Of a stretch of DNA of 32,929 nt, positions 15,020 through 21,948 are shown in pieces. The stretch comes from RGIG3077 sp964490175 (lineage in GTDB: Bacteria; Bacillota; Clostridia; Oscillospirales; Ruminococcaceae). The notes beneath the pieces are model-generated. The model made no database searches. It saw only the letters and a program-made list of their open reading frames with translations, and was not told the origin of the DNA. Position 1 is the first letter of the stretch. Each line of letters begins with the position of its first letter. A program made the position numbers and the translations under genes. Location: contig CAZBAI010000016.1 in NCBI GenBank assembly GCA_964490175.1, positions 1 through 32,929 on the forward strand, given 5' to 3'.

Positions 15020-15637
15020 ATGATGAAACTGAATTTAAAAAAATATCTACTCTCGCTTATGGCGCTTGTTTGTCTTATAGCATTTTCGGGCTGTGCGGAT
15101 TCAGCCTTGCAAAGTGCCGATTCAAACCAAAATGCTGTTACAACAACGGCAAATGAAACTTCATCGGCAAACGATTCAAGCCAAAGTACCGCAACAATAA
15201 CGGAAAGCACAAATATCACCCAAACCGAAAACGCAACAACAACTGCGGCAAATGCAACTTCGTCGGCGGATAATTCAGGCACTGCAACGCTTGATTTTAA
15301 CGCCTCCTACACATCAAAAAACGATGTTGCGCTTTACATATACACATACGGTTGCCTGCCCTCAAACTTTATAAGCAAAAATCAGGCACGTGAGCTTGGC
15401 TGGCAAGGCGGCTCGCTTGAACCGTTCGCTCCCGGCAAATGCATAGGCGGCGATTATTTCGGCAATTATGAGGGACTTTTGCCCGAAAGTAACGGGCGCA
15501 AATATACCGAATGCGATATCGACACCCTCGGTGCTTCAAGCCGAGGCGCAAAGCGAATTGTTTTTTCAAATGATGGGTTGATTTATTATACCGAGGATCA
15601 TTACGAATCTTTTGTGCTTCTTTACGGGGAGGAATAA
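15020..15637 (+). CDS. Barnase-type guanyl ribonuclease built as a lipoprotein
   Basis: A 205-residue protein in three parts: a lipoprotein signal ending in AFSGC (lipid cysteine C25), a low-complexity Thr/Ser/Ala/Asn linker (about 30-95), and a barnase domain (about 100-205). Barnase cuts RNA after G without metal. All catalytic positions can be matched: K120 (K27 of barnase) in ISKNQARELGW, E164 (E73) in YTECDID, R175 (R83), R179 (R87) and H194 (H102) in TEDHYESF. The substrate-loop GKCIGGDYFGNYEG is also conserved, so the enzyme should be active. The start at 15020 follows AAAAGGA by 7 nt; the longer frame from 14951 begins in the -35 box. Membrane anchoring by lipid is unlike the freely secreted Bacillus enzyme. 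Barstar follows 3 bp later. Confidence 0.93.
   Translation: MMKLNLKKYLLSLMALVCLIAFSGCADSALQSADSNQNAVTTTANETSSANDSSQSTATITESTNITQTENATTTAANATSSADNSGTATLDFNASYTSKNDVALYIYTYGCLPSNFISKNQARELGWQGGSLEPFAPGKCIGGDYFGNYEGLLPESNGRKYTECDIDTLGASSRGAKRIVFSNDGLIYYTEDHYESFVLLYGEE
15140..15279 (+). repeat. Internal duplication in the barnase linker
   Basis: About 41 bp at 15140-15180 (encoding TTTANETSSANDS) recur with changes at 15235-15279 (encoding TTTAANATSSADNS), showing that the linker grew by duplication. Confidence 0.6.
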
Positions 15638-15640
15638 GCA

Positions 15641-15910
15641 ATGCTTCACATTATATTCAGCGGCGGATTTATCGCCGATAAGGCGCAGCTTCACGCACAT
15701 TTAAAAAAAGCTTTGAATCTTCCGCAGTGGTACGGCGAAAATCTTGATGCGCTTGCCGACTGTTTGGGCGATATTTCAAGCCAAACCGCAATTACTGTTT
15801 TGGGGATTGAAAAGCTCGAAAACACTTTGGGAAGCAAATATACTCAATCGTTTAAAACCGTTTTGAAAACGGCTGAAAAATCCAATCCCAATATACATAT
15901 ATACATCTAA
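15641..15910 (+). CDS. Barstar family RNase inhibitor
   Basis: A cytoplasmic inhibitor that plugs the barnase active site. At 89 residues it matches barstar length. The key inhibitory helix and loop read LPQWYGENLDALADCLGD (27-44): D36 and D40 correspond to barstar D35 and D39, which contact the barnase catalytic site; Trp38 of barstar is Ala39 here. The ribosome-binding site GGGGAGG lies in the last codons of the barnase gene, so the two are translated together and the cell makes inhibitor whenever it makes toxin. It protects the cytoplasm from RNase not yet exported. Confidence 0.95.
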   Translation: MLHIIFSGGFIADKAQLHAHLKKALNLPQWYGENLDALADCLGDISSQTAITVLGIEKLENTLGSKYTQSFKTVLKTAEKSNPNIHIYI

Positions 15911-15916
15911 ATCAAA

Positions 15917-15957
15917 AAGCCCCTTAAAGACGTTTTCCGTTAAGTCTTAAGGGGCTT
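15917..15957. terminator. Two-way terminator between barstar and the LOG gene
   Basis: AAGCCCCTTAA (15917-15927) pairs with TTAAGGGGCTT (15947-15957), extended by GAC/GTC. On the minus strand the stem is followed by TTTTTGATTT, the better T-run, so it chiefly ends the LOG transcript while also stopping the barstar one. Confidence 0.8.
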
Positions 15958-15961
15958 GATT

Positions 15962-16585
15962 TCACCTTGTTTCAGCTGTTTTTTCGACCATATCGTATGT
16001 GAAAGTTTCTTCAAGCATTCGCATATTTTTTACATCAAATTCAGGCTCGACATAATTTTCGATATAATCAATCGCTTCTTCGGGCGTATCGCAAAATTGA
16101 TAAAGCACACGGCAGGCAGGCTTGATGAAATGGCTCTCGATTGCCGCTTCAATCAAATCCCGCATATTGTCATAATAATGATTTGTATTAAGAACGACTA
16201 TCGGCTTTGAATGGCGCTTTAGTTGCTTTAACGTGAGTATTTCGTAAAACTCTTCAAATGTGCCGAAGCCGCCGGGCGTCATGATAAAAGCGTCGGCTCT
16301 GTCCTCCATGGTTTGCTTGCGCTCACGCATAGTTTCGGTAAAAATCATCTCGGTGCATTTGTCATACAAAACGCCGTCAACATTAAAAAATGACGGAGCT
16401 ACGCCGATTATCTCGCCGCCTCCCTTAGCAACGCCTCTTGCGGCGGCACCCATAAGTCCCTGTGCTCCTGCCCCGAAAACAAGCCCATGCCCTTTTTTTG
16501 CCATCATTTCACCGAGCTTTTCAACCTCGGAAATATAAATCGAATCAATCGCATTGCTTGATGCGCCGTATACACAAATATTCAT
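15962..16585 (-). CDS. LOG family protein (nucleoside 5'-monophosphate phosphoribohydrolase-like)
   Basis: LOG proteins hydrolyse N6-modified or plain purine nucleoside monophosphates to the base and ribose phosphate. The 207-residue Rossmann-fold protein shows MNICVYGASSN at the start, GLVFGAGAQGLMGAAA (about 35-50), the ERKQTM helix and the hallmark PGGFGTFEEFYE, which holds the catalytic glutamate. AGGAGGTAAC precedes the ATG at 16585. In bacteria without plant contact the physiological substrate is unclear. It is monocistronic, with its own promoter, convergent with barstar. Confidence 0.9.
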   Translation of the reverse strand: MNICVYGASSNAIDSIYISEVEKLGEMMAKKGHGLVFGAGAQGLMGAAARGVAKGGGEIIGVAPSFFNVDGVLYDKCTEMIFTETMRERKQTMEDRADAFIMTPGGFGTFEEFYEILTLKQLKRHSKPIVVLNTNHYYDNMRDLIEAAIESHFIKPACRVLYQFCDTPEEAIDYIENYVEPEFDVKNMRMLEETFTYDMVEKTAETR

Positions 16586-16640
16586 AAATGTTACCTCCTA
16601 TTTTTGCTGTGTTTTTAATATATGATAAAACCGCACCAAC

Positions 16641-16669
16641 ATTATACCATTATTTTATATAAAAATCAA
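16641..16669 (-). promoter_or_regulatory. Sigma-A-like promoter for the LOG gene
   Basis: On the minus strand TTGATT (16669-16664), 17-bp spacer, TATAAT (16646-16641). Confidence 0.7.
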
Positions 16670-16722
16670 GACAAAATCTCTTGGATTTTAGTCAAAAACG
16701 AGCCTTAAGTGACAATTTTTCA

Positions 16723-16780
16723 GCACAATAATTGATAAAAATGACGAAATTTATTTTTATCACGGCAAATGGTATTGTGC
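16723..16780. promoter_or_regulatory. Nested palindromes overlapping the cysK promoter
   Basis: An outer 8-bp inverted repeat GCACAATA (16723-16730) / TATTGTGC (16773-16780) encloses a perfect 10-bp inverted repeat TGATAAAAAT (16733-16742) / ATTTTTATCA (16753-16762). The right outer arm contains the -35 box. This arrangement suggests a repressor operator. Confidence 0.5.
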
Positions 16781-16803
16781 ATACGATAATAATATGATAT
16801 AAT
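16775..16803 (+). promoter_or_regulatory. Sigma-A-like promoter for the cysK-nifS-thiI operon
   Basis: TTGTGC (16775-16780), 17-bp spacer, TATAAT (16798-16803). Confidence 0.65.
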
Positions 16804-16842
16804 AATATGATTCTTTATTTTTATATGTAAACGGTGGTTTTT

Positions 16843-17853
16843 ATGACGCAGGAAAAACAGCTTCGCTTTGACAATATCAAATCAATGATAGGCAACACGC
16901 CTTTACTTGAAATTTCACTGAAATTCAAAGGACAAATGCGAAAAATATATGCCAAGGCGGAATATTTTTCGCTTTCGGGCAGCATTAAGGACAGGGTTGC
17001 ATACTATGTTCTCAAAAAGGCGTATGAAACAGGCAAAATTTGCGAAAACGACATCATTGCCGAAGCCACAAGCGGAAATACGGGCATTGCATTTTCGGCA
17101 ATCGGCAGATATTTAGGTCATAAGGTCGTTATATATATGCCCGATTGGATGAGCCGTGAACGCATTACGCTTATGGAAAGCTTCGGTGCGCAGGTTCGCC
17201 TTGTTTCCAAAGAAGAGGGCGGATTTTTAGGCTCGATTCAAATGACCGAAGAACTGGCGGCAAAAGGCGGAGTGTTTTTGCCCAAGCAGTTTTCCAATAA
17301 TGATAACACAATGGCGCATTATCACACAACGGGTGATGAAATTTCACGCCAGCTCAAAAGCTTAGGTCTTGTCGCCGATGGATTTGTTGCGGGGGTCGGC
17401 ACCGGCGGAACGGTCATGGGCGTTTCCAAAAGGCTTAAAGAAGATAACCCGAATATGGCAATGTTTCCGTTAGAGCCGCTAAATTCCCCTACCCTTTCAA
17501 CCGGATATAAGGTCGGCAAACACCGAATACAGGGTATTTCCGACGAATTTATTCCCGATATTATGGACCTGTCTCAGGCACATTCCGTTGTGTCGGTTGA
17601 TGATATCGATTCGATTATCATGGCACAAATGCTTTCAAAAACATTCGGCATAGGCGTCGGAGTTTCAAGCGGTGCAAACGTTTTGGGCTGTCTTATCGCA
17701 CAACAGCGGCTCGGCGAAGACGCAGTTGTCGCAACCGTATTCGCAGACGATAACAAGAAATATCTTTCAACCGATTATTCTCACACGTTTGAGCCTAAGG
17801 AAGGATACCTTACAAAATATATTGAGCTTGTAGATGTAAAAGCTGTAAAATAA
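16843..17853 (+). CDS. Cysteine synthase-like PLP enzyme (CysK/CBS family)
   Basis: Members join O-acetylserine and sulfide to give cysteine; this would use the product of CysE. The 336-residue protein has the fold-type II motifs: PLP lysine K49 in SGSIKDR, the substrate loop TSGNTG, and the phosphate loop GVGTGGTVMG. It is a divergent paralogue: the tail is long (DYSHTFEPKEGYLTK) and the C-terminal region differs from classic CysK, so cystathionine synthase-type or other beta-replacement activity is possible. The ATG at 16843 follows GGTGG by 5 nt; GTG at 16834 is less likely. A NifS-like gene follows 18 bp downstream, so fresh cysteine could pass to desulfuration. Confidence 0.85.
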   Translation: MTQEKQLRFDNIKSMIGNTPLLEISLKFKGQMRKIYAKAEYFSLSGSIKDRVAYYVLKKAYETGKICENDIIAEATSGNTGIAFSAIGRYLGHKVVIYMPDWMSRERITLMESFGAQVRLVSKEEGGFLGSIQMTEELAAKGGVFLPKQFSNNDNTMAHYHTTGDEISRQLKSLGLVADGFVAGVGTGGTVMGVSKRLKEDNPNMAMFPLEPLNSPTLSTGYKVGKHRIQGISDEFIPDIMDLSQAHSVVSVDDIDSIIMAQMLSKTFGIGVGVSSGANVLGCLIAQQRLGEDAVVATVFADDNKKYLSTDYSHTFEPKEGYLTKYIELVDVKAVK

Positions 17854-17871
17854 ACGAAATTTGGTGACATA

Positions 17872-19008
17872 ATGAGTATTTATTTTGACAATGCGGCAAC
17901 GACAAAACCTTGCGATGAATCGAACAGGGCGATGCTTAAAGCGCTCGGCGAAAGATGGGGCAACCCATCATCATTGCACAAAATGGGTATCGAAGCACAG
18001 GAAACCGTGGAAAATTCCCGAAAGGCGCTCGGTGCCGCTTTGGGTTGCGAAAGCGATTGCGTGTATTTCACCTCCGGCGCTACGGAAAGCAATAATACCG
18101 CAGTTTTGGGCGCCGCCAAGGCACACGGAAAGCGCCGCAAAAAAATCGTAACAACCTGCGTTGAGCACCCATCGGTCAGTGAAGCGATGAAACTTTTGGA
18201 AGCAAACGGCTACGAAATTGTAATAATCAGTGCCGCAAGCGATGGCGAATTTTGCTTTGAAGATTTTATCGGCGCTGTTGATGATGACACCTGCCTTGTA
18301 AGCTGTATGCTTGTAAACAACGAAAACGGCTTAATATTGCCGGTGAAAAAGGCTTTTAATTCAATCAAGCGGCTTTATCCGCATATAATCACCCACACAG
18401 ACGCCGTTCAGGGATTTTTAAAAGTCCCGTTTAAAGCAAGCGAGCTTAATGCCGACCTTATTTCGCTGAGTGCGCATAAAATCAGAGGGCCGAAAGGCGT
18501 CGGCGCACTTTATATCAAAAAAGATGTGCGAATCTCTCCCCACATTATCGGCGGCGGTCAGGAAAGCAAAAAACGCAGCGGAACGGAAAATGTTCCCGCA
18601 ATTGCGGGGTTTGGCGCTGCCGTGCGTGTAAATATGGCAAGCGCAAACGAAAACGCCGCCAAAGCTTCAGAACTTAAATCGGTTCTTTTCCGCAGCCTTA
18701 TGCGGCTTGACGGCATAAGCTTTAACAGCGGCACCGAAGACAGCTCGCCATATATCGCAAACTTTTCGGTAATGGGCGTTCGCTCTGAAATAATGCTGCA
18801 TTATCTTGAAGAAAAGGATATTTTCGTTTCCAGCGGCTCTGCCTGCTCAAAGGGCGCAAAAAGCTCTGTACTGAAAGGCTTCGGTCTTTCCGATGACCGT
18901 ATCGACAGTGCACTTAGGGTCAGCTTCAGTGCAGACAATACAGTCGGAGAGGTAAAAGTTCTCTGCAATGCCATTGCCGACGGTATTGCAAGGTTCAGGA
19001 AACAGTGA
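17872..19008 (+). CDS. Cysteine desulfurase, NifS/IscS type
   Basis: Releases sulfur from cysteine as an enzyme persulfide. The 378-residue protein starts IYFDNAATTKP, binds PLP through K203 in SAHKIRGPKG, carries HTDAVQGFLK, and has the active cysteine C325 in SSGSACSKG on a mobile loop. That places it in the NifS/IscS branch, distinct from the other desulfurase at 10747-11895. GGTGA precedes the ATG. thiI follows 11 bp later, so its main job is probably to feed sulfur to 4-thiouridine synthesis; NifZ-ThiI pairs in Bacillus are the precedent. Confidence 0.93.
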   Translation: MSIYFDNAATTKPCDESNRAMLKALGERWGNPSSLHKMGIEAQETVENSRKALGAALGCESDCVYFTSGATESNNTAVLGAAKAHGKRRKKIVTTCVEHPSVSEAMKLLEANGYEIVIISAASDGEFCFEDFIGAVDDDTCLVSCMLVNNENGLILPVKKAFNSIKRLYPHIITHTDAVQGFLKVPFKASELNADLISLSAHKIRGPKGVGALYIKKDVRISPHIIGGGQESKKRSGTENVPAIAGFGAAVRVNMASANENAAKASELKSVLFRSLMRLDGISFNSGTEDSSPYIANFSVMGVRSEIMLHYLEEKDIFVSSGSACSKGAKSSVLKGFGLSDDRIDSALRVSFSADNTVGEVKVLCNAIADGIARFRKQ

Positions 19009-19019
19009 GGTATATATAA

Positions 19020-20192
19020 ATGAAAGAAATCGTTCTCGCCAAATACGGTGAAATTGCCCTTAAAGGGCTTAACAGAAACACATTTGAGGATATACTTATT
19101 AAAAATATCCGCCGCAGAATTTCGCCTTTCGGCAAATTTTCAATAACAAAAGCCCAATCCACAATATATATAGAGCCTAACGAAAACCTCAGCGCCGATG
19201 AGCTTATCGAAAAGCTTTCCAAGGTTTTCGGCATTTCAAAGCTTTGCAAAAGCGTTGTAGCCCCGAAAGATTTTGACGAAATTTGCAATATTTCGCTTGA
19301 ATATTTAAGCGAAACGCTTGAATATGCGAAAACATTTCGTGTTTCGGCAAAGCGTGCGGATAAAAAATTTCCTTTAAATTCGCCCACAATATGCGCCGAG
19401 TTAGGCGGTCGCATTCTCGAAAAATATCCTCACCTTTCGGTTTCGCTTGATAACGCCGAGGTCGATGTCATTGTCGAAATTCGTGATACAAACGCATATA
19501 TTCATGCCGGCAAAATCGACGGCGCAGGCGGATTGCCAATCGGATCAAGCGGCAATGCAATGCTGCTCCTCTCGGGGGGAATCGACAGCCCCGTTGCCGC
19601 ATATATGATGGCAAAGCGTGGCTTGCACATTTCAGCCGTGCATTTTGTCAGCCCGCCGTACACCTCGGAAAGAGCACGCCTTAAAGTTGTAAAGCTTTGC
19701 GAAAAACTTACGGGATATTGCGGAAATATAATGCTTTTCTGCGTGCCGTTTACCGAAATTCAAGAGGCCATCAGAGATAACTGCCCGACTGAATATTTCA
19801 CGATTATCATGCGCCGTATTATGTTTGATATTGCGCAAAGAATCGCCGAAAAAGATGACTGCCTTGCGCTTATCACCGGCGAAAGCGTCGGTCAGGTTGC
19901 CAGCCAAACCATGAAAGCAATGGTCTGCACCGATGCGGTTTGCCATATGCCCGTTTTGCGCCCCGTTGTCGGAATGGACAAAACCGAAATTATCGATATT
20001 GCCCGAAAAATCGATACATTTGAAACATCTGTTCTGCCATATGAAGACTGTTGCACCGTATTTACGCCCAAACACCCGAAAACCAAGCCCTCGCTTGAAG
20101 AAATTGAAAAAGGGCAAAATGCATATAATTTTGAGCCTTTAATTGTTCAAGCAGTAGAAAATACGGTTGCCGAGCTTGTCCGAATATCTTGA
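19020..20192 (+). CDS. thiI: tRNA uracil 4-sulfurtransferase ThiI
   Basis: Activates U8 of tRNA with ATP and inserts sulfur taken from a desulfurase. The 390-residue protein has an N-terminal ferredoxin-like and THUMP region (about 1-165), then a PP-loop ATPase domain with LLSGGIDSPVA beginning at L183. ALITGESVGQVASQT is conserved. A cysteine pair near the C-terminus (YEDCCTVFTPKHP) lies where the catalytic Cys of ThiI is expected. There is no C-terminal rhodanese domain, as in Bacillus and archaeal forms, which then rely on a dedicated desulfurase: the gene just upstream. GTGAGG precedes the ATG. Confidence 0.96.
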   Translation: MKEIVLAKYGEIALKGLNRNTFEDILIKNIRRRISPFGKFSITKAQSTIYIEPNENLSADELIEKLSKVFGISKLCKSVVAPKDFDEICNISLEYLSETLEYAKTFRVSAKRADKKFPLNSPTICAELGGRILEKYPHLSVSLDNAEVDVIVEIRDTNAYIHAGKIDGAGGLPIGSSGNAMLLLSGGIDSPVAAYMMAKRGLHISAVHFVSPPYTSERARLKVVKLCEKLTGYCGNIMLFCVPFTEIQEAIRDNCPTEYFTIIMRRIMFDIAQRIAEKDDCLALITGESVGQVASQTMKAMVCTDAVCHMPVLRPVVGMDKTEIIDIARKIDTFETSVLPYEDCCTVFTPKHPKTKPSLEEIEKGQNAYNFEPLIVQAVENTVAELVRIS

Positions 20193-20245
20193 ATTTTAAA
20201 ATTTCAACTGCAATTATGCACAAATTTTGATATATATATTTGTAC

Positions 20246-20291
20246 AAAACAGCGAAAGAATCACACTTCTCTCGCTGTTTTCGTTTTTTAT
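20246..20291 (+). terminator. Intrinsic terminator after thiI
   Basis: AAAACAGCGA (20246-20255) pairs with TCGCTGTTTT (20272-20281); AGAA/TTCT extends the stem past one mismatch. TTTTTT follows (20284-20289). Confidence 0.85.
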
Positions 20292-20296
20292 CAAAC

Positions 20297-20325
20297 TTGA
20301 CAAAACGGTTACACAGTGGTACAAT
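20297..20325 (+). promoter_or_regulatory. Sigma-A-like promoter for the cinA-sortase-spoIID operon
   Basis: Perfect TTGACA (20297-20302), 17-bp spacer, TACAAT (20320-20325). The transcript would begin near 20332, giving a leader of about 80 nt. Confidence 0.8.
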
Positions 20326-20334
20326 GTGGTTACA
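20307..20334 (-). promoter_or_regulatory. Phased direct repeats resembling a WalR (YycF) binding site
   Basis: GGTTACA (20307-20313), GGTACA (20318-20323) and GGTTACA (20328-20334) recur every 10-11 bp across the -10 box. Read on the minus strand they give TGTAAC-N5-TGTACC and a further TGTAAC. The known WalR consensus is TGTWAH-N5-TGTWAH, so the first pair fits with one mismatch. The position over the -10 would suit repression. Confidence 0.45.
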
Positions 20335-20414
20335 AATCCGCAAAATCGCATTGCGGCAGTACATTTTTTGTTAATTTTATGTTTTGTATTTAAACATAGT
20401 TTTTTGGTGAATGT

Positions 20415-20969
20415 GTGAAAAATCGAGCTGAAGTGTTATCCAAAAAGGGTTATTTGCCCAAACATACCCCCGAAAATCTTGACAAAGCGGTTACAGATAT
20501 AGTAAAATTATTGTTAAAGAAACGCTTAAAAATCGCCACTGCCGAAAGTTGCACGGGCGGTATGATAAGCCAGCTTATCACAAGCGTGCCGAATGCTTCC
20601 GCCGTTTTTGATATGGGCGTGTGCACTTATGCCAACAGTGCGAAAATGCGCTTGCTCGGCGTGAGCTCGCAAAGCCTTGAAAATTACGGTGCAGTCAGTT
20701 CGCAGGTTGCCCTTGAAATGGCAAAAGGCATTAGGCTTGCCGCCGAAAGCGATATCGGCGTTTCCGTAACCGGAATTGCCGGCCCCTCGGGAGGGACGGT
20801 GCAAAAACCTGTCGGCACGGTTTATTGCGGTTTTTCTTATGCCGATACCGAATTTGCCTGCCTTTTAAATCTTTGTGAATTAAATCTTTGCGATAGGCAG
20901 GAAATTCGCAAATACACCTGCCAATGCGTTTTTGAAATTTTAAACGAGCTTATCTCGGATAACGAGTAA
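20415..20969 (+). CDS. CinA C-terminal-domain protein (nicotinamide mononucleotide amidase-like, PncC)
   Basis: PncC-type domains deamidate NMN to nicotinate mononucleotide. The 184-residue protein is one such domain without the N-terminal MoeA-like half of full CinA. Motifs are TAESCTGG (about 43-50), the segment with VCTYANSAKMRLLGV, YGAVSSQVALEMA, and VTGIAGPSGGT, all family hallmarks. The GTG at 20415 is preceded by GGTGA at 4 nt spacing. The N-terminal 25 residues are not part of the domain. Its C-terminal third has several extra Cys. The sortase gene starts 9 bp downstream. Confidence 0.9.
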   Translation: MKNRAEVLSKKGYLPKHTPENLDKAVTDIVKLLLKKRLKIATAESCTGGMISQLITSVPNASAVFDMGVCTYANSAKMRLLGVSSQSLENYGAVSSQVALEMAKGIRLAAESDIGVSVTGIAGPSGGTVQKPVGTVYCGFSYADTEFACLLNLCELNLCDRQEIRKYTCQCVFEILNELISDNE

Positions 20970-20978
20970 TAATTCGAT

Positions 20979-21911
20979 ATGAACAAACATATAAATCAAG
21001 AAAAGGACAGCCCGATTTCGCTTAAATCACTTGTAGCCTGCGTTGCGGCAATTGCCGTTGTCGGCATTTGCGTTTCATGCAGCAGCGGCGATAAATCGCA
21101 GTCTGTATCCGAAAAAGCGCTGTCCGAAACAACAACTGCACCGGTTAGCACGGCAAATGTAACAACTACGACCGCTTTCAGCACTGCCGACGCTCCGCAA
21201 ATTGAGCTTTCCGATGAGGCAAGCGCACTTTTAGCAACCAACCCCGACAATATCGGGCGAATTTATATCGACGGAACAAACATCGACTACCCCTTTACCC
21301 AGTGCCTTGATAATTCATATTATTTGGAAACCGACTTTTTCGGCGATTATTACAGATACGGCACGGTTTATGCCGATTACCGTTGCAATTTCGGCGCCAA
21401 TGAGGCGCTTCAAAGCGATAATCTCGTTCTTTACGGTCACCACACCGCTTTGAATGATTATTTTTCGCAGCTGCACTATTATAAAAACGATATCGAATTT
21501 TACAAGCAGCACCCCATCATTGAAATTAAATCAAATTATAAAACCTATTATTATAAGATTTTTGCGTATATGATAACAAACGCATATGAAAAAGACGGAC
21601 CTGTATTCTACTACCACACGTATCATGATTTTGACTCGCAGCAGGATTTTGATTGGTATGTAAACGAAGTGCAGAAACGTTCGCTTATAATCAGCGATGT
21701 TGATGTTGAATACGGCGATAAATTGCTTACGCTTTCAACCTGCACTGTTGAATTTGAAGATTCACGGTTTGTTGTATATGCACGCCGCTTGCGTGACGGC
21801 GAAGATGAATTTGCCGGCGTGGAAAGCGCATATCTCAACCCGAATCCGCTGATGCCGGATACCTATTACAGAATATACGGTGGAAAATACATAGAAAATT
21901 ATGAGAATTAA
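20979..21911 (+). CDS. Class B sortase
   Basis: Sortases cut a C-terminal sorting signal and join the protein to peptidoglycan or to another protein. The 310-residue protein has one N-terminal hydrophobic segment (about 16-35) ending in a Cys-Ser-rich turn (VSCSSG, a poor lipobox), a Thr-rich linker (about 49-70) and the sortase barrel. The catalytic triad is visible: H154 in LYGHHT, C255 in TLSTCT and R269 in VYARRL. The helix-rich region around DFDSQQDFDWYVNEV is typical of class B. The start has only a weak ribosome-binding site, so it is probably coupled to cinA. No sorting-signal substrate (LPxTG-like tail) is seen in this window. Confidence 0.9.
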   Translation: MNKHINQEKDSPISLKSLVACVAAIAVVGICVSCSSGDKSQSVSEKALSETTTAPVSTANVTTTTAFSTADAPQIELSDEASALLATNPDNIGRIYIDGTNIDYPFTQCLDNSYYLETDFFGDYYRYGTVYADYRCNFGANEALQSDNLVLYGHHTALNDYFSQLHYYKNDIEFYKQHPIIEIKSNYKTYYYKIFAYMITNAYEKDGPVFYYHTYHDFDSQQDFDWYVNEVQKRSLIISDVDVEYGDKLLTLSTCTVEFEDSRFVVYARRLRDGEDEFAGVESAYLNPNPLMPDTYYRIYGGKYIENYEN

Positions 21912-21948
21912 ATTTTTCAATATATTTATGAGAGGATACACATTTTAA

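Noticed and set aside
15140..15279. Possible CRISPR-like or transposon repeat
   Set aside because: Only two diverged copies that stay in the reading frame of the linker; they are coding duplications.
17872..19008. Iron-sulfur cluster assembly operon
   Set aside because: No iscU, sufB, sufC or sufU gene is adjacent; the direct partner is thiI, so tRNA thiolation is the better reading.
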